Assembly: GCA_023432985.1 (NCBI GenBank)
Contig: JAEZEQ010000004.1
Coordinates: 27,310-91,309 of the forward strand
DNA from: Bacteroidota bacterium
GTDB taxonomy: Bacteria > Bacteroidota > Bacteroidia > CAIKAF01
Length of the DNA stretch: 64,000 nt
Reading direction: 5' to 3'
The translations under genes were made by a program, and so were the position numbers. The notes under the pieces are model-generated. The model worked only from the letters and a program-made list of their open reading frames with translations. It did not search any database and was not told where the DNA came from. Shown piece after piece: positions 7,953-17,116 of this stretch (positions are counted from its first letter, which is position 1; the number at the start of each line of letters is the position of its first letter).

Positions 7953-9398
7953 TTAGTGCTTAATAAATGGGAAATAAGCAGGCGGCATTTGATCGGCATG
8001 CAGTACAATAAAATAAGAACCTTTTCCCAGCATAGAAAGCGAAATCTGATAGAGACCTTCACCCTGAAAGCTTCCTGTTTGCATGGTTCTTCCGGCCATA
8101 TCCACAATCATATAATCCGATTTTCGGGGCACTTCCAGATACAAAAAATCGCTGGCCGGATTCGGATAAATTTTCCATTTCGTTTCTTTTTCCGTTTCCA
8201 GATCAACGCTAACCGAAGTTGCCGTTGCCCCAAATTCGCCAAATTTAGACAAGAGCAGCGCCTGTATTCCGGGGCCATAGCTTTGGGTATATCCTACAGC
8301 AACAAGTCCCTTATCGTGCGAGGCACAAATTCCATAGAAACCGTCAATGGGGAAAATAATACCCGATTCCTTATTAAAAAAGGGCAAACCATCGGGGTAA
8401 CTGCGGATTACCACAGCCTGAAAATCATCATTATACTTATATCGGCTTTCACCGGCCATTATAAATACATCATTTCCAAAATGGGCATAATCATTAATTT
8501 CCAAACCATAATCATCCCATTCCGGTGCCATCAAATGCCATAATTCCACCGATGCAGAATCGTCAAGTTTTATTTGCAAACTTTTGGAAAAATTTGTGCT
8601 ATCGTAATGGAAATATCCACCGAGCATAATTCCATTTCCATGGGAAACAGCAATACAATTTAATTTTTCATTCTTCCCATAATCAAAGCGCAAACTATCC
8701 AAAAAATCGCCATTGCCATTCACGATCCACACCATTGCATCACTGCTGTCAACATACGTGCGAGTAGCATGGCCGCTAATCAGAAAACGATCGGGACCAT
8801 ACTGAACAATATCCGTAAACACGGTATAATCCGAACTTTTAAGTACGTATGATTTCAGCGTATCCAGATTTTCATTGAGTTTCAACAGATATCCATTTGT
8901 AGCGCCTCCGCCTTCAAAAAAGGTTTCACCCACCAACAGATAACCATCACCGGTAGCAACGGCGGCGTGACATAAATCCCATTCATCCGTACCGCTATAT
9001 CCTGTTTTTATAGTATCTCCATTCGATAAAATCTTGGCATAATAAAAATCGTATTCATACGGAAAAAAACCGTTACTGGAACCGGCTATAAGGTATTCAC
9101 CGGGGAGATTGCCCTCCACAATAGCTTCGGCCATATCGACATTGGCTGTACCTATACTTTTTTGCCATTGGGCTATACCCAAAGAGTCCGTTTTAATAAT
9201 ATACATATCAGAAGCTCCCTGTCCCATAGAACCGGAATATCCGACAACCAGAAAACCCGAATCGGGAGTAAGAATAAGATCATTACCTTTTTCTTCATTC
9301 ACTCCCCCATAAGTGCGTACCCATGGACTTTGAGCAAGAGCGCTGAACGACAGGAGCAGGCCAAGTATGCTTGCACTAAATTTAAGATTTACCCGCAT
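7953..9398 (-). CDS. Secreted repeat protein with T9SS type A sorting domain
   Basis: A 481-residue protein with a Sec signal peptide (MRVNLKFSASILGLLLSFSA, cut after LAQ). The body has repeated units of the pattern DxGFLVVGYS ... DMYIIKTDSLG, which suggests a beta-propeller. The last 75 residues (WKIYPNPASDFLYLEV ... GSYFIVLH) are a type A T9SS sorting domain, so the protein should pass the outer membrane and be anchored or released there. Its start overlaps the end of the DUF5723 gene by 17 bases (9382-9398), implying coupled translation. Confidence 0.88.
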   Translation of the reverse strand: MRVNLKFSASILGLLLSFSALAQSPWVRTYGGVNEEKGNDLILTPDSGFLVVGYSGSMGQGASDMYIIKTDSLGIAQWQKSIGTANVDMAEAIVEGNLPGEYLIAGSSNGFFPYEYDFYYAKILSNGDTIKTGYSGTDEWDLCHAAVATGDGYLLVGETFFEGGGATNGYLLKLNENLDTLKSYVLKSSDYTVFTDIVQYGPDRFLISGHATRTYVDSSDAMVWIVNGNGDFLDSLRFDYGKNEKLNCIAVSHGNGIMLGGYFHYDSTNFSKSLQIKLDDSASVELWHLMAPEWDDYGLEINDYAHFGNDVFIMAGESRYKYNDDFQAVVIRSYPDGLPFFNKESGIIFPIDGFYGICASHDKGLVAVGYTQSYGPGIQALLLSKFGEFGATATSVSVDLETEKETKWKIYPNPASDFLYLEVPRKSDYMIVDMAGRTMQTGSFQGEGLYQISLSMLGKGSYFIVLHADQMPPAYFPFIKH

Positions 9399-10689
9399 TT
9401 TTTTTACTTTTTATTCCAGAAAAACTTTTCACCATTCCAAAATATCCTCCAAATCCGGAGCTATATTTTTCGGCCACCAGGCCTTGCAACTGATTGGTTC
9501 CAAGATTAAAAACCCATCCCTTACCCAGATCAAAGCCCAAATCGACACCAATCGAATAGCTTCCCCAGCCTCCATACGAAACACTTCCCCCAATCATAAT
9601 TTGCGCGTCGGGATAACCCCAAACCCGAATGCTTCCCATAGGCATAGCACCGGAGAACAAACGTTGAGAAAAAATCAGACTTCCATACAATTTAAAGGGA
9701 ATAAGTTCTCGATTATAGGCTATTTGAATCTGTGCCGGCAGGGGCAAAATTCGCCTGCCTGTAAACTTACCCTCGTTTACAATGCGCATGGCGCTATCAC
9801 CTAAATTTTGGAAAAAATCTCCATTCAGGTCATAGGGACTATTCAAAACCACGCCTTCAAAATTCAGACTTGTATCCAGGGCCAAACCTTGCGAAAATTT
9901 TCTTGTTTGCACAAAGCCAAAATCCTGAGCTTTTATAGAGATAGAATTCTTCCGTGTGGGATCCTGAATATTCAAGAAAAAATCGGCTCCCATTCCCCAG
10001 CCATTGGGGTAATGATATCGGCTTTTGGAGGCGTCGTTTCCGTAATATGCAAAATCGGCGCCGGCATTCAGCGTAAAAGCATCTTCAGAGGTATATAAGT
10101 GCCCTGAACGAATAGATATATCGGCGAAATTACTTGCATTAATATAAGACAGGGCGAATCCCATATTTCCGGTCCATTTCCCTTTAGTCATCTGATGTAT
10201 CAATCCGAACGACAGCTGCTGATAGGCCAGGAACTGTAATCTGTCGTCACGAAAATGCAGAGTATCACCTTTGAATGGAGCATTGCCGTAAAACATCAAT
10301 TTATAAGTATCTCGCGATAATCGGCCGCTTGCCACAACTCGGTTTTTATAGCCCACATGATAGCCCCAATTTCTTTCTTTTCCTATAAATTTTTCAGGAA
10401 AATGCACAAAAGAAAGTTCGGCATTCAGATCCAATCCCAATCGGTTCACATTCTTCAGGCGTTTATCCGTGCGACTTTTCATAAGGGGACTTATTTGTTT
10501 CCCTCCACTGATAACCTTAAGCAATTCTGCATTGAGGCTGTTGGATTGATGTTCCAAAGAAGCCTGTATAGAAAAATGCATGGGATTTTGGGTATAATTT
10601 GCCGGAAAGGCGTGGTATTGAGGCCCGGATGAAAACCACATCATCATGGGGAACAACCAATTCAGTGTATCACTAACTACAGAAACCAC
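9382..10689 (-). CDS. DUF5723-like outer-membrane beta-barrel protein
   Basis: A 435-residue protein resembling the DUF5723 family of Bacteroidota, predicted outer-membrane barrels. Alternating amphipathic strands rich in Gly, Tyr and Phe run throughout (for example GYHVGYKNRVVASGRLSRD and GFALSYINASNFADISIR). The start is uncertain. The frame opens with GTG at 10689, and an ATG triplet follows at 10647; neither gives a convincing signal peptide, so the N-terminus may use another non-ATG codon. It lies 14 bases after a lipoprotein gene and overlaps the T9SS cargo gene, which suggests one envelope-located assembly. Confidence 0.72.
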   Translation of the reverse strand: MVSVVSDTLNWLFPMMMWFSSGPQYHAFPANYTQNPMHFSIQASLEHQSNSLNAELLKVISGGKQISPLMKSRTDKRLKNVNRLGLDLNAELSFVHFPEKFIGKERNWGYHVGYKNRVVASGRLSRDTYKLMFYGNAPFKGDTLHFRDDRLQFLAYQQLSFGLIHQMTKGKWTGNMGFALSYINASNFADISIRSGHLYTSEDAFTLNAGADFAYYGNDASKSRYHYPNGWGMGADFFLNIQDPTRKNSISIKAQDFGFVQTRKFSQGLALDTSLNFEGVVLNSPYDLNGDFFQNLGDSAMRIVNEGKFTGRRILPLPAQIQIAYNRELIPFKLYGSLIFSQRLFSGAMPMGSIRVWGYPDAQIMIGGSVSYGGWGSYSIGVDLGFDLGKGWVFNLGTNQLQGLVAEKYSSGFGGYFGMVKSFSGIKSKKNAGKS

Positions 10690-10703
10690 AAATAAATCAG
10701 ATT

Positions 10704-12296
10704 TTAGATATTATACTTAAGTTGACCTTTCAATTTCAGATGCATATAATAATTATCCTTCCAATGCGTCAAGGCCGGTTGTCCGGATGTTTGAAATTTA
10801 ATTTTAAAGCGTATGCGAACGGCTTGGCGAACATGCTCTAATGCCGATTCAGACAAGCTTCCGGTCAACTCAGAAACGACGGGACTTATAGATTCATTAT
10901 TCATATCCGTAATTGCCGGATCGAGCTTGGTTTGAAACAAGAGAGAATCCAATGTCTGTCCCCATTCATCTTCGAAATAAAGTTGAGCCTCGGCAGCCAG
11001 GGGAAAGAAATTTTCGGCCCAAAGGGTGAGTCCTAATTCCTTAATCTGATCCGATTTCAACAGCTTTGCCATGTCGGCTTTTACCGTATCCGAAAGCAAT
11101 AATCCGTCCATTCCAAAAGAAAATGGCGCATCAATACGTAGACGAATTTCGGATTTCGATTGGGCATAAATAAAATCATTCCCTCCCGATGATGGTCCGT
11201 TAGGGTTGATAATAAAATCGGCTTTCATTTTAATTTTATCGGGAATATTCTCTACAAAATCGATCAAATTGCTATTGCTGCTTTGGAACAAAATATCCTG
11301 CACCGTAGAAATATATTCGGGATTATTCCATTGTTGATTAATGGCTCGATTAATATTCACCACTCCCCCTATAATAGGGTGTTGCAGGGCAACTACATTT
11401 CCTGTGCGCGTATTAATACCGGTCAATTCCTGCAATTTCACCCTCAAATCTACACCGACTCCATTGGTAATTTTCAGGTTCATCAAAATATCTTGCAATT
11501 GCAGAGAACCCGATTGAATCATATTCAAGGCTTGAATATGCAGAGTATCCTGAGTAAAACTAATTGTTTGGGTTTTAATTTTCCCACGAGCATAATGCGG
11601 TTTCAATCCTTTCAGATTAAAGGTTAGTCCCACCAATTGCGTTCCGGCATTTACCGTAAAGGGCTGTGCATTTGTGGGTAAATATGCCGTAATGCGCAAT
11701 CTCAGCTTATTCGACAAGTTATTATTATCACCAGAAAAATCAAGAAAATATCCATTTAAATTATTAGTAGTGCTCAACAAAGCCGGTTTAGATCCATTCG
11801 AAGCCGACATAGATTCCAATTGCATAAAGGCTTGTCCGTTCTTTACCGCTTTTGGAATTTCCAATTTCACATCGAGGGGTTGTGTTGCGTAGGAAAAAAT
11901 TTGCAATTCGACCATTCCTTCCGACAAAATAGCCTCGAGTAAATTCGCCTGAGTAACATTAAAATCGAGGTAATTATCATAAACCACAAACATGGCGCCG
12001 GGACTTACATTGAGGGTAAGTGGGGCCGTAAAAGAATACACTAAACTGGTATCCGGAATATTCAAAACGCTATCCACCGGAAGGGTAAATACGTTCTTAT
12101 CGAATACATAATTCAACTTACCGTCAGGTGCTGCCTGCACTTCGCCAACTGGAATAATATTAGAAGGTGTAAGCGTGGTTTTTGCCAAGGGAGCTTCCCA
12201 GTCCGTTTCCCAATTCGGATCGAGTTTACAAGCCTGAAAACAGAGCATAAACAAAATGCCGAACAGAGCTAAAATCGGGATATTTTTTGTTTCCAT
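10704..12296 (-). CDS. Hypothetical lipoprotein
   Basis: A 530-residue protein with a lipoprotein signal peptide ending in the lipobox FQAC (Cys23). The mature part is rich in beta-structure, Asn, Leu and Ser, and has several similar segments (ANLLEAILSEGMVELQIFSY, ALNMIQSGSLQLQDILMNL), suggesting repeated beta-sandwich domains. I do not recognise a named family. It precedes the DUF5723 barrel gene and may be its outer-membrane partner. The upstream rarA gene ends 33 bases before it on the same strand. Confidence 0.8.
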   Translation of the reverse strand: METKNIPILALFGILFMLCFQACKLDPNWETDWEAPLAKTTLTPSNIIPVGEVQAAPDGKLNYVFDKNVFTLPVDSVLNIPDTSLVYSFTAPLTLNVSPGAMFVVYDNYLDFNVTQANLLEAILSEGMVELQIFSYATQPLDVKLEIPKAVKNGQAFMQLESMSASNGSKPALLSTTNNLNGYFLDFSGDNNNLSNKLRLRITAYLPTNAQPFTVNAGTQLVGLTFNLKGLKPHYARGKIKTQTISFTQDTLHIQALNMIQSGSLQLQDILMNLKITNGVGVDLRVKLQELTGINTRTGNVVALQHPIIGGVVNINRAINQQWNNPEYISTVQDILFQSSNSNLIDFVENIPDKIKMKADFIINPNGPSSGGNDFIYAQSKSEIRLRIDAPFSFGMDGLLLSDTVKADMAKLLKSDQIKELGLTLWAENFFPLAAEAQLYFEDEWGQTLDSLLFQTKLDPAITDMNNESISPVVSELTGSLSESALEHVRQAVRIRFKIKFQTSGQPALTHWKDNYYMHLKLKGQLKYNI

Positions 12297-12329
12297 AGAG
12301 TAAAAATATAATAATATTGACAGAAAAAA

Positions 12330-13613
12330 TCAATAGCCGTATTTTTCTTTCCAGAGATTCCTCAATCGTTCTCTGTATTCCCCTTCCATTCTATTCTGTC
12401 CCGGAGAATAAAAAACTTTACCTTCTGCAGATTCGGGCATAAATTCCTGGTTTACAAAATTACCTTCATAGGCATGTGCATATCCGTAATTATCGCCATA
12501 TCCCAGCTCTTTCATGAGCGAGGTGGGCGCATTACGCAGGTGCAGGGGGACGGGTAAATTTCCACTTTGCTTTACAAAGGCCTGGGCTTGACCAATGGCT
12601 TCATAGGCGGTATTACTTTTGGCAGAAACGGCGAGATAGATAACGGCATTCGACAAGATAATGCGACTTTCCGGCCAGCCAATAACCGACACTGCCTGGA
12701 AGCAAGAATTGGCAATTACCATAGCCATAGGATTAGCCTGTCCAATATCTTCGGCTGCAAGAATAAGCAAACGTCGGGCAATAAACTTCACATCTTCTCC
12801 TCCTTCGCACATGCGTGCAAGGTAATATATGGCGGCATTGGGATCACTTCCTCTTATACTTTTAATAAAAGCCGAAATAATATCATAATGCAACTCCCCA
12901 TTTTTATCATAAGAAGATATATTAGAAGCCACAGCCTTTTGCACCATTTCATTGGTAATAATAAGGGGCTTATTCTGTTTATTCACCTCCACGGTAAGTT
13001 CGAGCGCATTTAATAATTTGCGGGCATCTCCACCGCTGATTTTCAACAAAGCATCCGTTTCCTGGAGTTGTATATCTCTTTCCTTCAGCTCTGCATCCGA
13101 CTCAATAGCATGATGCAAAATTTCGATCAATTCATCCTTTCCATGATGTTGCAGTGTAAAAACCTGACAACGACTCAGCAAGGCGTTGATTACTTCGAAG
13201 GAGGGATTCTCGGTAGTGGCACCAATCAGCGTAATGGTTCCTTTTTCGACTGCGCCGAGGAGACTATCTTGTTGACTTTTATTAAACCTGTGTATCTCAT
13301 CAATAAACAAAACCGTTCTTTTTCCTTGCGAAAAAAGGCTCGATTTAGCCGCATTGTCCAATACTTCCCTCACCTCTTTCACACCACTATTGATGGCACT
13401 TAATTGAAAAAAAGGCCGGTCGAAATGCTTGGCTAACATCAGGGCCAGGGTTGTTTTTCCCGTACCGGGAGGACCCCAAAAAATCATGGAAGGTAAAATC
13501 CCATTTTCAATCATCAATTGTATAGGCATTCCCTTTCCGAGCAAGTGTTTTTGCCCTTTATAGGAGTTTAAATCCTGAGGCCGCATACGCTCTGCTAACG
13601 GTGAAGTATTCAT
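12330..13613 (-). CDS. rarA: Replication-associated recombination protein A (RarA/MgsA)
   Basis: A 427-residue AAA+ ATPase related to clamp-loader subunits. Walker A (GPPGTGKT) is at residues 47-54, Walker B (LFIDEIHRF) near 103, and sensor 1 is GATTENPSFEV. The C-terminal half has the RarA-specific tetramerisation region (SDPNAAIYYLARMCEGGED). RarA acts at stalled replication forks with SSB. A -7 box (TACTTTCG on the minus strand, 13618-13625) ends four bases before the ATG. Confidence 0.96.
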   Translation of the reverse strand: MNTSPLAERMRPQDLNSYKGQKHLLGKGMPIQLMIENGILPSMIFWGPPGTGKTTLALMLAKHFDRPFFQLSAINSGVKEVREVLDNAAKSSLFSQGKRTVLFIDEIHRFNKSQQDSLLGAVEKGTITLIGATTENPSFEVINALLSRCQVFTLQHHGKDELIEILHHAIESDAELKERDIQLQETDALLKISGGDARKLLNALELTVEVNKQNKPLIITNEMVQKAVASNISSYDKNGELHYDIISAFIKSIRGSDPNAAIYYLARMCEGGEDVKFIARRLLILAAEDIGQANPMAMVIANSCFQAVSVIGWPESRIILSNAVIYLAVSAKSNTAYEAIGQAQAFVKQSGNLPVPLHLRNAPTSLMKELGYGDNYGYAHAYEGNFVNQEFMPESAEGKVFYSPGQNRMEGEYRERLRNLWKEKYGY

Positions 13614-13617
13614 AGGA

Positions 13618-13625
13618 CGAAAGTA
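13618..13625 (-). promoter_or_regulatory. -7 box variant TACTTTCG, 4 nt before rarA ATG
   Basis: It matches TAnnTTTG at seven of eight positions (C for T at the seventh) on the minus strand. Four bases separate it from the rarA start at 13613, the same spacing seen at several other genes here. Confidence 0.45.
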
Positions 13626-13660
13626 CGATTTTATTTCACGAAAGTGGAGCTTAATTTACG

Positions 13661-13668
13661 TATATTCG
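13661..13668 (+). promoter_or_regulatory. -7 box variant TATATTCG upstream of gldA
   Basis: A seven-of-eight match to TAnnTTTG, 22 bases before the gldA ATG, giving a short conventional leader. It lies in the 77-base divergent region between rarA and gldA. Confidence 0.45.
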
Positions 13669-13690
13669 CACTATAAAAAGTAAAAATTCC

Positions 13691-14602
13691 ATGTCGATTT
13701 CAGCGAAAGATGTAAGTAAAATTTATGGCGAACAAAAAGCATTAAACGGAGTCAGCTTCGACATTAAGTCGGGCGAAGTGGTCGGATTTCTTGGTCCAAA
13801 CGGTGCCGGAAAATCTACCATGATGAAAATCATCACCTGCTATTTGCCTGCCAGTTCGGGTCAGGTTTGGGTGAACGGACTAAACGTTAATGAGAATCCG
13901 GAAGAAGTAAAAAAACATGTGGGCTATTTACCCGAAAGCAATCCCCTTTATTACGACATGTATGTACGCGAATACCTGGAATATGCTGCCGGCATGTATG
14001 GAATAAAAAATGTACGCAAACAGGCGGATAAAATGATAGAATTAACCGGACTTTCGCCGGAAAAACATAAAAAAATCGGGGCTTTATCGAAGGGTTATAA
14101 ACAGCGTGTAGGCATAGCACAAGCCATGATACACGACCCAAGCGTTTTAATATTGGACGAACCGACCTCTGGCTTAGATCCCAATCAACTCGTTGATATT
14201 CGCAAGCTCATCATAGAAATAGGTCGCGAAAAAACAGTTATGCTCAGTACCCATATCATGCAGGAAGCCGAGGCTATGTGTAACCGCATTATCATTATTA
14301 ATAAAGGGAATATTGTAGCCAATAAATCTACATCCGAAATAACCCAAAGCTTAGGCAAGAGACAAGTAATTCATATCGAATTCAGTGCTGAAGTGCCACT
14401 CAATGAATTGAGAAAAATAGAGGGCATACTAAAAGCTGAAAAGTTGCAAAACAACAGTTATCAAATCGAAGCCAAAGAACAAATTGATGTACGCAGTGCC
14501 CTATTCCAATTTGCCGTTGCCAAAGGCGTAACCATATTAACCGTTGCCAAAAGCGATCTAAGTCTGGAAGATGTATTTCGCTCGCTTACAGGCAAAAAAT
14601 AA
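13691..14602 (+). CDS. gldA: Gliding-motility ABC transporter ATPase GldA
   Basis: A 303-residue ABC ATPase. Walker A is GPNGAGKST (residues 35-43), the signature is LSKGYKQRVG and Walker B is VLILDEPTSGLDP, with the switch His in LSTHIMQE. The segment NPLYYDMYVREYLEYAAGMY is typical of GldA. Together with GldF and GldG, encoded at 27412-29843, it forms an ABC transporter needed for gliding in many Flavobacteriia, often found with T9SS. Separation of gldA from gldFG is usual in the phylum. The heme-lipoprotein gene starts seven bases downstream. Confidence 0.93.
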   Translation: MSISAKDVSKIYGEQKALNGVSFDIKSGEVVGFLGPNGAGKSTMMKIITCYLPASSGQVWVNGLNVNENPEEVKKHVGYLPESNPLYYDMYVREYLEYAAGMYGIKNVRKQADKMIELTGLSPEKHKKIGALSKGYKQRVGIAQAMIHDPSVLILDEPTSGLDPNQLVDIRKLIIEIGREKTVMLSTHIMQEAEAMCNRIIIINKGNIVANKSTSEITQSLGKRQVIHIEFSAEVPLNELRKIEGILKAEKLQNNSYQIEAKEQIDVRSALFQFAVAKGVTILTVAKSDLSLEDVFRSLTGKK

Positions 14603-14609
14603 CTTAGAA

Positions 14610-15200
14610 ATGAAAAAAACAGTCCTGTTTCTGCTTCCTTGCATATTGTCATGGGGATTCTATTCCTGTCAGAATACAACTACGCAAGCCCCCAAAAACA
14701 ACACATCTTATCTTGCTTTAGGCGATAGTATTTCTGCCATTGCGCAAGCGAGTCTTTCGACCCATTTGCAAGAGAAAATGAAAAAAGAAGGCAGCGCAGG
14801 AGCTGTATTGTTTTGTAGTCAGCATGCCCAGGAAATCACCGATTCACTGGCCGGGATATATGGAGTAAAACTAAAAAGAATTACAGAAAAAAACAGGAAT
14901 CCCAATAATGCATTTTCGGAAAAGGAAGATCATAGAATGTGGACTAAAATGCAGCAATGGCATAAAGAAAAGGGTACTGCCGCTCAAGCCGAATTGGTCG
15001 AAAGCGAAAAACGCGTACTGTATTACAAGCCTATATTATTGGCAATGCCGACTTGTTTGGCATGTCACGGACCGGAGGAGCAAATAGACAGTCTGACCAG
15101 AAAACATATAGCGCATTATTATCCCGATGATAAAGCTATGAATTATGCCCTGGGAGATATGCGGGCATTGTGGAAAATAGAATTCAGTAAAGAAGATTAA
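14610..15200 (+). CDS. DUF3365 (Tll0287-like) c-type heme lipoprotein
   Basis: A 196-residue protein. The ATG at 14610 gives a lipoprotein signal peptide with Cys20 in FYSC; the longer open frame from 14571 lies inside gldA. One CxxCH heme motif occurs (PTCLACHG), and the body matches the DUF3365/Tll0287-like domain, a sensor-like fold that binds c-type heme covalently. The protein is probably periplasmic and membrane-anchored, as a redox or gas sensor or an electron carrier. It is followed by a strong bidirectional terminator and probably shares a transcript with gldA. Confidence 0.85.
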   Translation: MKKTVLFLLPCILSWGFYSCQNTTTQAPKNNTSYLALGDSISAIAQASLSTHLQEKMKKEGSAGAVLFCSQHAQEITDSLAGIYGVKLKRITEKNRNPNNAFSEKEDHRMWTKMQQWHKEKGTAAQAELVESEKRVLYYKPILLAMPTCLACHGPEEQIDSLTRKHIAHYYPDDKAMNYALGDMRALWKIEFSKED

Positions 15201-15212
15201 AAAAAACAGAAT

Positions 15213-15248
15213 AAAAAAAACCGACTTAAAGAATAAGTCGGTTTTTTT
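15213..15248. terminator. Bidirectional intrinsic terminator
   Basis: Perfect 8-bp stem CCGACTTA/TAAGTCGG (15221-15228 with 15234-15241) and loop AAGAA. It is flanked by eight A on the left and seven T on the right, so it can end both the gldA transcript and the converging gltA transcript. Confidence 0.9.
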
Positions 15249-15263
15249 GCTTTAAAAATAGGC

Positions 15264-16553
15264 TTAACCTCTTTCGGCAATATTAACATAATTGCGGGTA
15301 GTGGCTCCTGTATAAATCTGACGAGGACGACCGATTGGTTCTTTATTATCAATCATTTCCTGCCATTGAGCAATCCAGCCCGGCAAGCGACCTAATGCAA
15401 ACATAACGGTGAACATATCCACCGGAATACCCAATGCTCTGTAAATAATACCGGAATAGAAATCTACATTCGGATACAATTTACGTTCGATGAAATATTC
15501 ATCATTAAGCGCAACCTCTTCCAATTTTTTAGCAATTTCTAATACCGGATCATGAATACCCAATTTATTCAAAACATCATCACATGCTTTTTTGATAATT
15601 TTAGCACGCGGGTCGAAGTTTTTATATACGCGGTGTCCAAATCCCATCAAGCGGAATGGATCATTTTTATCTTTTGCTTTGGCGACAAATTTCATTACAT
15701 CACCACCGTCATTTTGAATCAGATCAAGCATTTCGATAACAGCCTGATTTGCTCCGCCATGCAAAGGTCCCCAAAGGGCTATACAACCGGCAGCGATAGA
15801 ACTGTATAAATTGGCCTGAGAAGAACCTACGATACGCACTGTAGAAGTTGAACAGTTTTGTTCATGATCGGCATGCAGGATTAAGAGTTTATCCAAAGCA
15901 CTGGTAACAACCGGATCAATTTCATATTCCTGACTTGGGAAAGTAAACATCATATGCATGAAATTATCGACATAACCCAACGAGTTTTTGGGATAATTAA
16001 CCGGGTGTCCCACAGAATTTTTATATGCCCAAGCAGCGATTGTTGGGAACTTAGCCAACAATCGGGTAATGGTAAGATCTACCATATCCTTAGAGCGGTT
16101 TGGGTTAAGCGATTCGGGGTAAAAAGTAGAAAGGGAACAAGTGATAGAAGCTACAACGCCCATTGGATGAGCATAGGTTGGATAAGCTTCATAAAAACGC
16201 TTCATATCTTCATGAATCAAGGTATGCATTTTGATTTTCTCAGAAAATGCATCCAATTGAGTTTTGGTCGGAAGTTCGCCCTTAATCAACAAATAAGCCA
16301 CTTCCAAAAAATTACTGCGTTCTGCCAATTGTTCGATTGGATATCCTCTATATCTCAAAATTCCCTCTTCTCCATCAAGAAAAGTAATGTTAGATTTCGT
16401 AGCGCCGGTATTTTTATATCCGGAGTCCAGGGTTACTAAACCTGAATCTTGACGCAGATTAGTGATATCAATTGCTTTTTCATTTTCTGTACCCACCACA
16501 ACTGGAAGTGAATAAGACTTACCTTCAAATAATAATTCGGCTGAATCTGACAT
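15264..16553 (-). CDS. gltA: Citrate synthase
   Basis: A 429-residue citrate synthase of the type II (hexameric) bacterial size. The active-site segments are seen: HADHEQNCSTSTVRIVGSS with the first His, WGPLHGGANQAV with the second, and GFGHRVYKNFDPRA followed by the catalytic-Asp region NVDFYSGI. It condenses acetyl-CoA and oxaloacetate at the entry of the TCA cycle in the cytoplasm. It stands alone, converging on the gldA unit with a shared terminator and divergent from rpsO. Confidence 0.98.
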   Translation of the reverse strand: MSDSAELLFEGKSYSLPVVVGTENEKAIDITNLRQDSGLVTLDSGYKNTGATKSNITFLDGEEGILRYRGYPIEQLAERSNFLEVAYLLIKGELPTKTQLDAFSEKIKMHTLIHEDMKRFYEAYPTYAHPMGVVASITCSLSTFYPESLNPNRSKDMVDLTITRLLAKFPTIAAWAYKNSVGHPVNYPKNSLGYVDNFMHMMFTFPSQEYEIDPVVTSALDKLLILHADHEQNCSTSTVRIVGSSQANLYSSIAAGCIALWGPLHGGANQAVIEMLDLIQNDGGDVMKFVAKAKDKNDPFRLMGFGHRVYKNFDPRAKIIKKACDDVLNKLGIHDPVLEIAKKLEEVALNDEYFIERKLYPNVDFYSGIIYRALGIPVDMFTVMFALGRLPGWIAQWQEMIDNKEPIGRPRQIYTGATTRNYVNIAERG

Positions 16554-16693
16554 ATAAAATGTACTTTTAAAAAGATTTCTATTATAAATTTCGGCGAAAA
16601 ATAAGTATTTTTTTTCTTTTCTGTATGCGAAACAGAAAAGTTTTTACCCAATAGCAGCATAAATAAAAACAATAAACATTTTTTAGAGGTTAA

Positions 16694-16724
16694 TTTGCAT
16701 ATAAAAAAAAAGTCATTAACTTTG
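16694..16724 (+). promoter_or_regulatory. Bacteroidota promoter of rpsO
   Basis: TTTG (16694-16697), 19 bases, then TAACTTTG (16717-16724). Both boxes match the phylum consensus (-33 TTTG, -7 TAnnTTTG) perfectly with usual spacing. Transcription should start near 16729, leaving a leader of about 50 bases before rpsO, enough for S15 autoregulation. Confidence 0.8.
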
Positions 16725-16779
16725 CAGCCTTAAAGTAGAATTACGTAAAGACAATAAATTTAAGAAATATCATACGGAT

Positions 16780-17049
16780 ATGCATCTTACAACAGAAGAA
16801 AAGAAAGACATTTTCAAAAAATTCGGAGGAAGCGAGAACAATACCGGTTCTGCAGAGGGACAAATCGCTTTATTCACAAAGCGAATTGCACACTTAAGTG
16901 ATCATTTAAAATCGAACAGAAAAGATTTTAATACAGAGCGCAGTTTGGTAAACCTGGTAGGTAAACGTAAAAGGTTATTGACCTATCTAAAGAACACCGA
17001 AATTGACAGATACAGAGCAATACTCAAAGAGCTCGATTTAAGAAAATAA
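16780..17049 (+). CDS. rpsO: 30S ribosomal protein S15
   Basis: At 89 residues it has exactly the usual S15 size. Conserved motifs are [34 protein letters not shown] and [11 protein letters not shown]. It binds 16S rRNA helices 20-22 early in 30S assembly. It has its own perfect promoter, and pnp follows after an intrinsic terminator, the rpsO-pnp order found in many bacteria. Confidence 0.98.
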   Translation: MHLTTEEKKDIFKKFGGSENNTGSAEGQIALFTKRIAHLSDHLKSNRKDFNTERSLVNLVGKRKRLLTYLKNTEIDRYRAILKELDLRK

Positions 17050-17062
17050 TTTACAAATTGAT

Positions 17063-17099
17063 GAAAAGGCAGTTTTTTTAAATTGCCTTTTCTTTTTTT
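17063..17099 (+). terminator. rpsO terminator, possibly leaky into pnp
   Basis: Stem GAAAAGGCA/TGCCTTTTC (17063-17071 with 17084-17092) followed by seven T. It lies between rpsO and pnp, only about 20 bases before the pnp ATG, and I see no clear promoter after it. pnp may therefore depend on read-through. Confidence 0.75.
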
Positions 17100-17116
17100 A
17101 TTATAATTCACTGAAT

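Noticed and set aside
9367..9804. 145-residue plus-strand open frame
   Set aside because: It is antisense to the DUF5723 and T9SS genes, with no recognisable composition or promoter.
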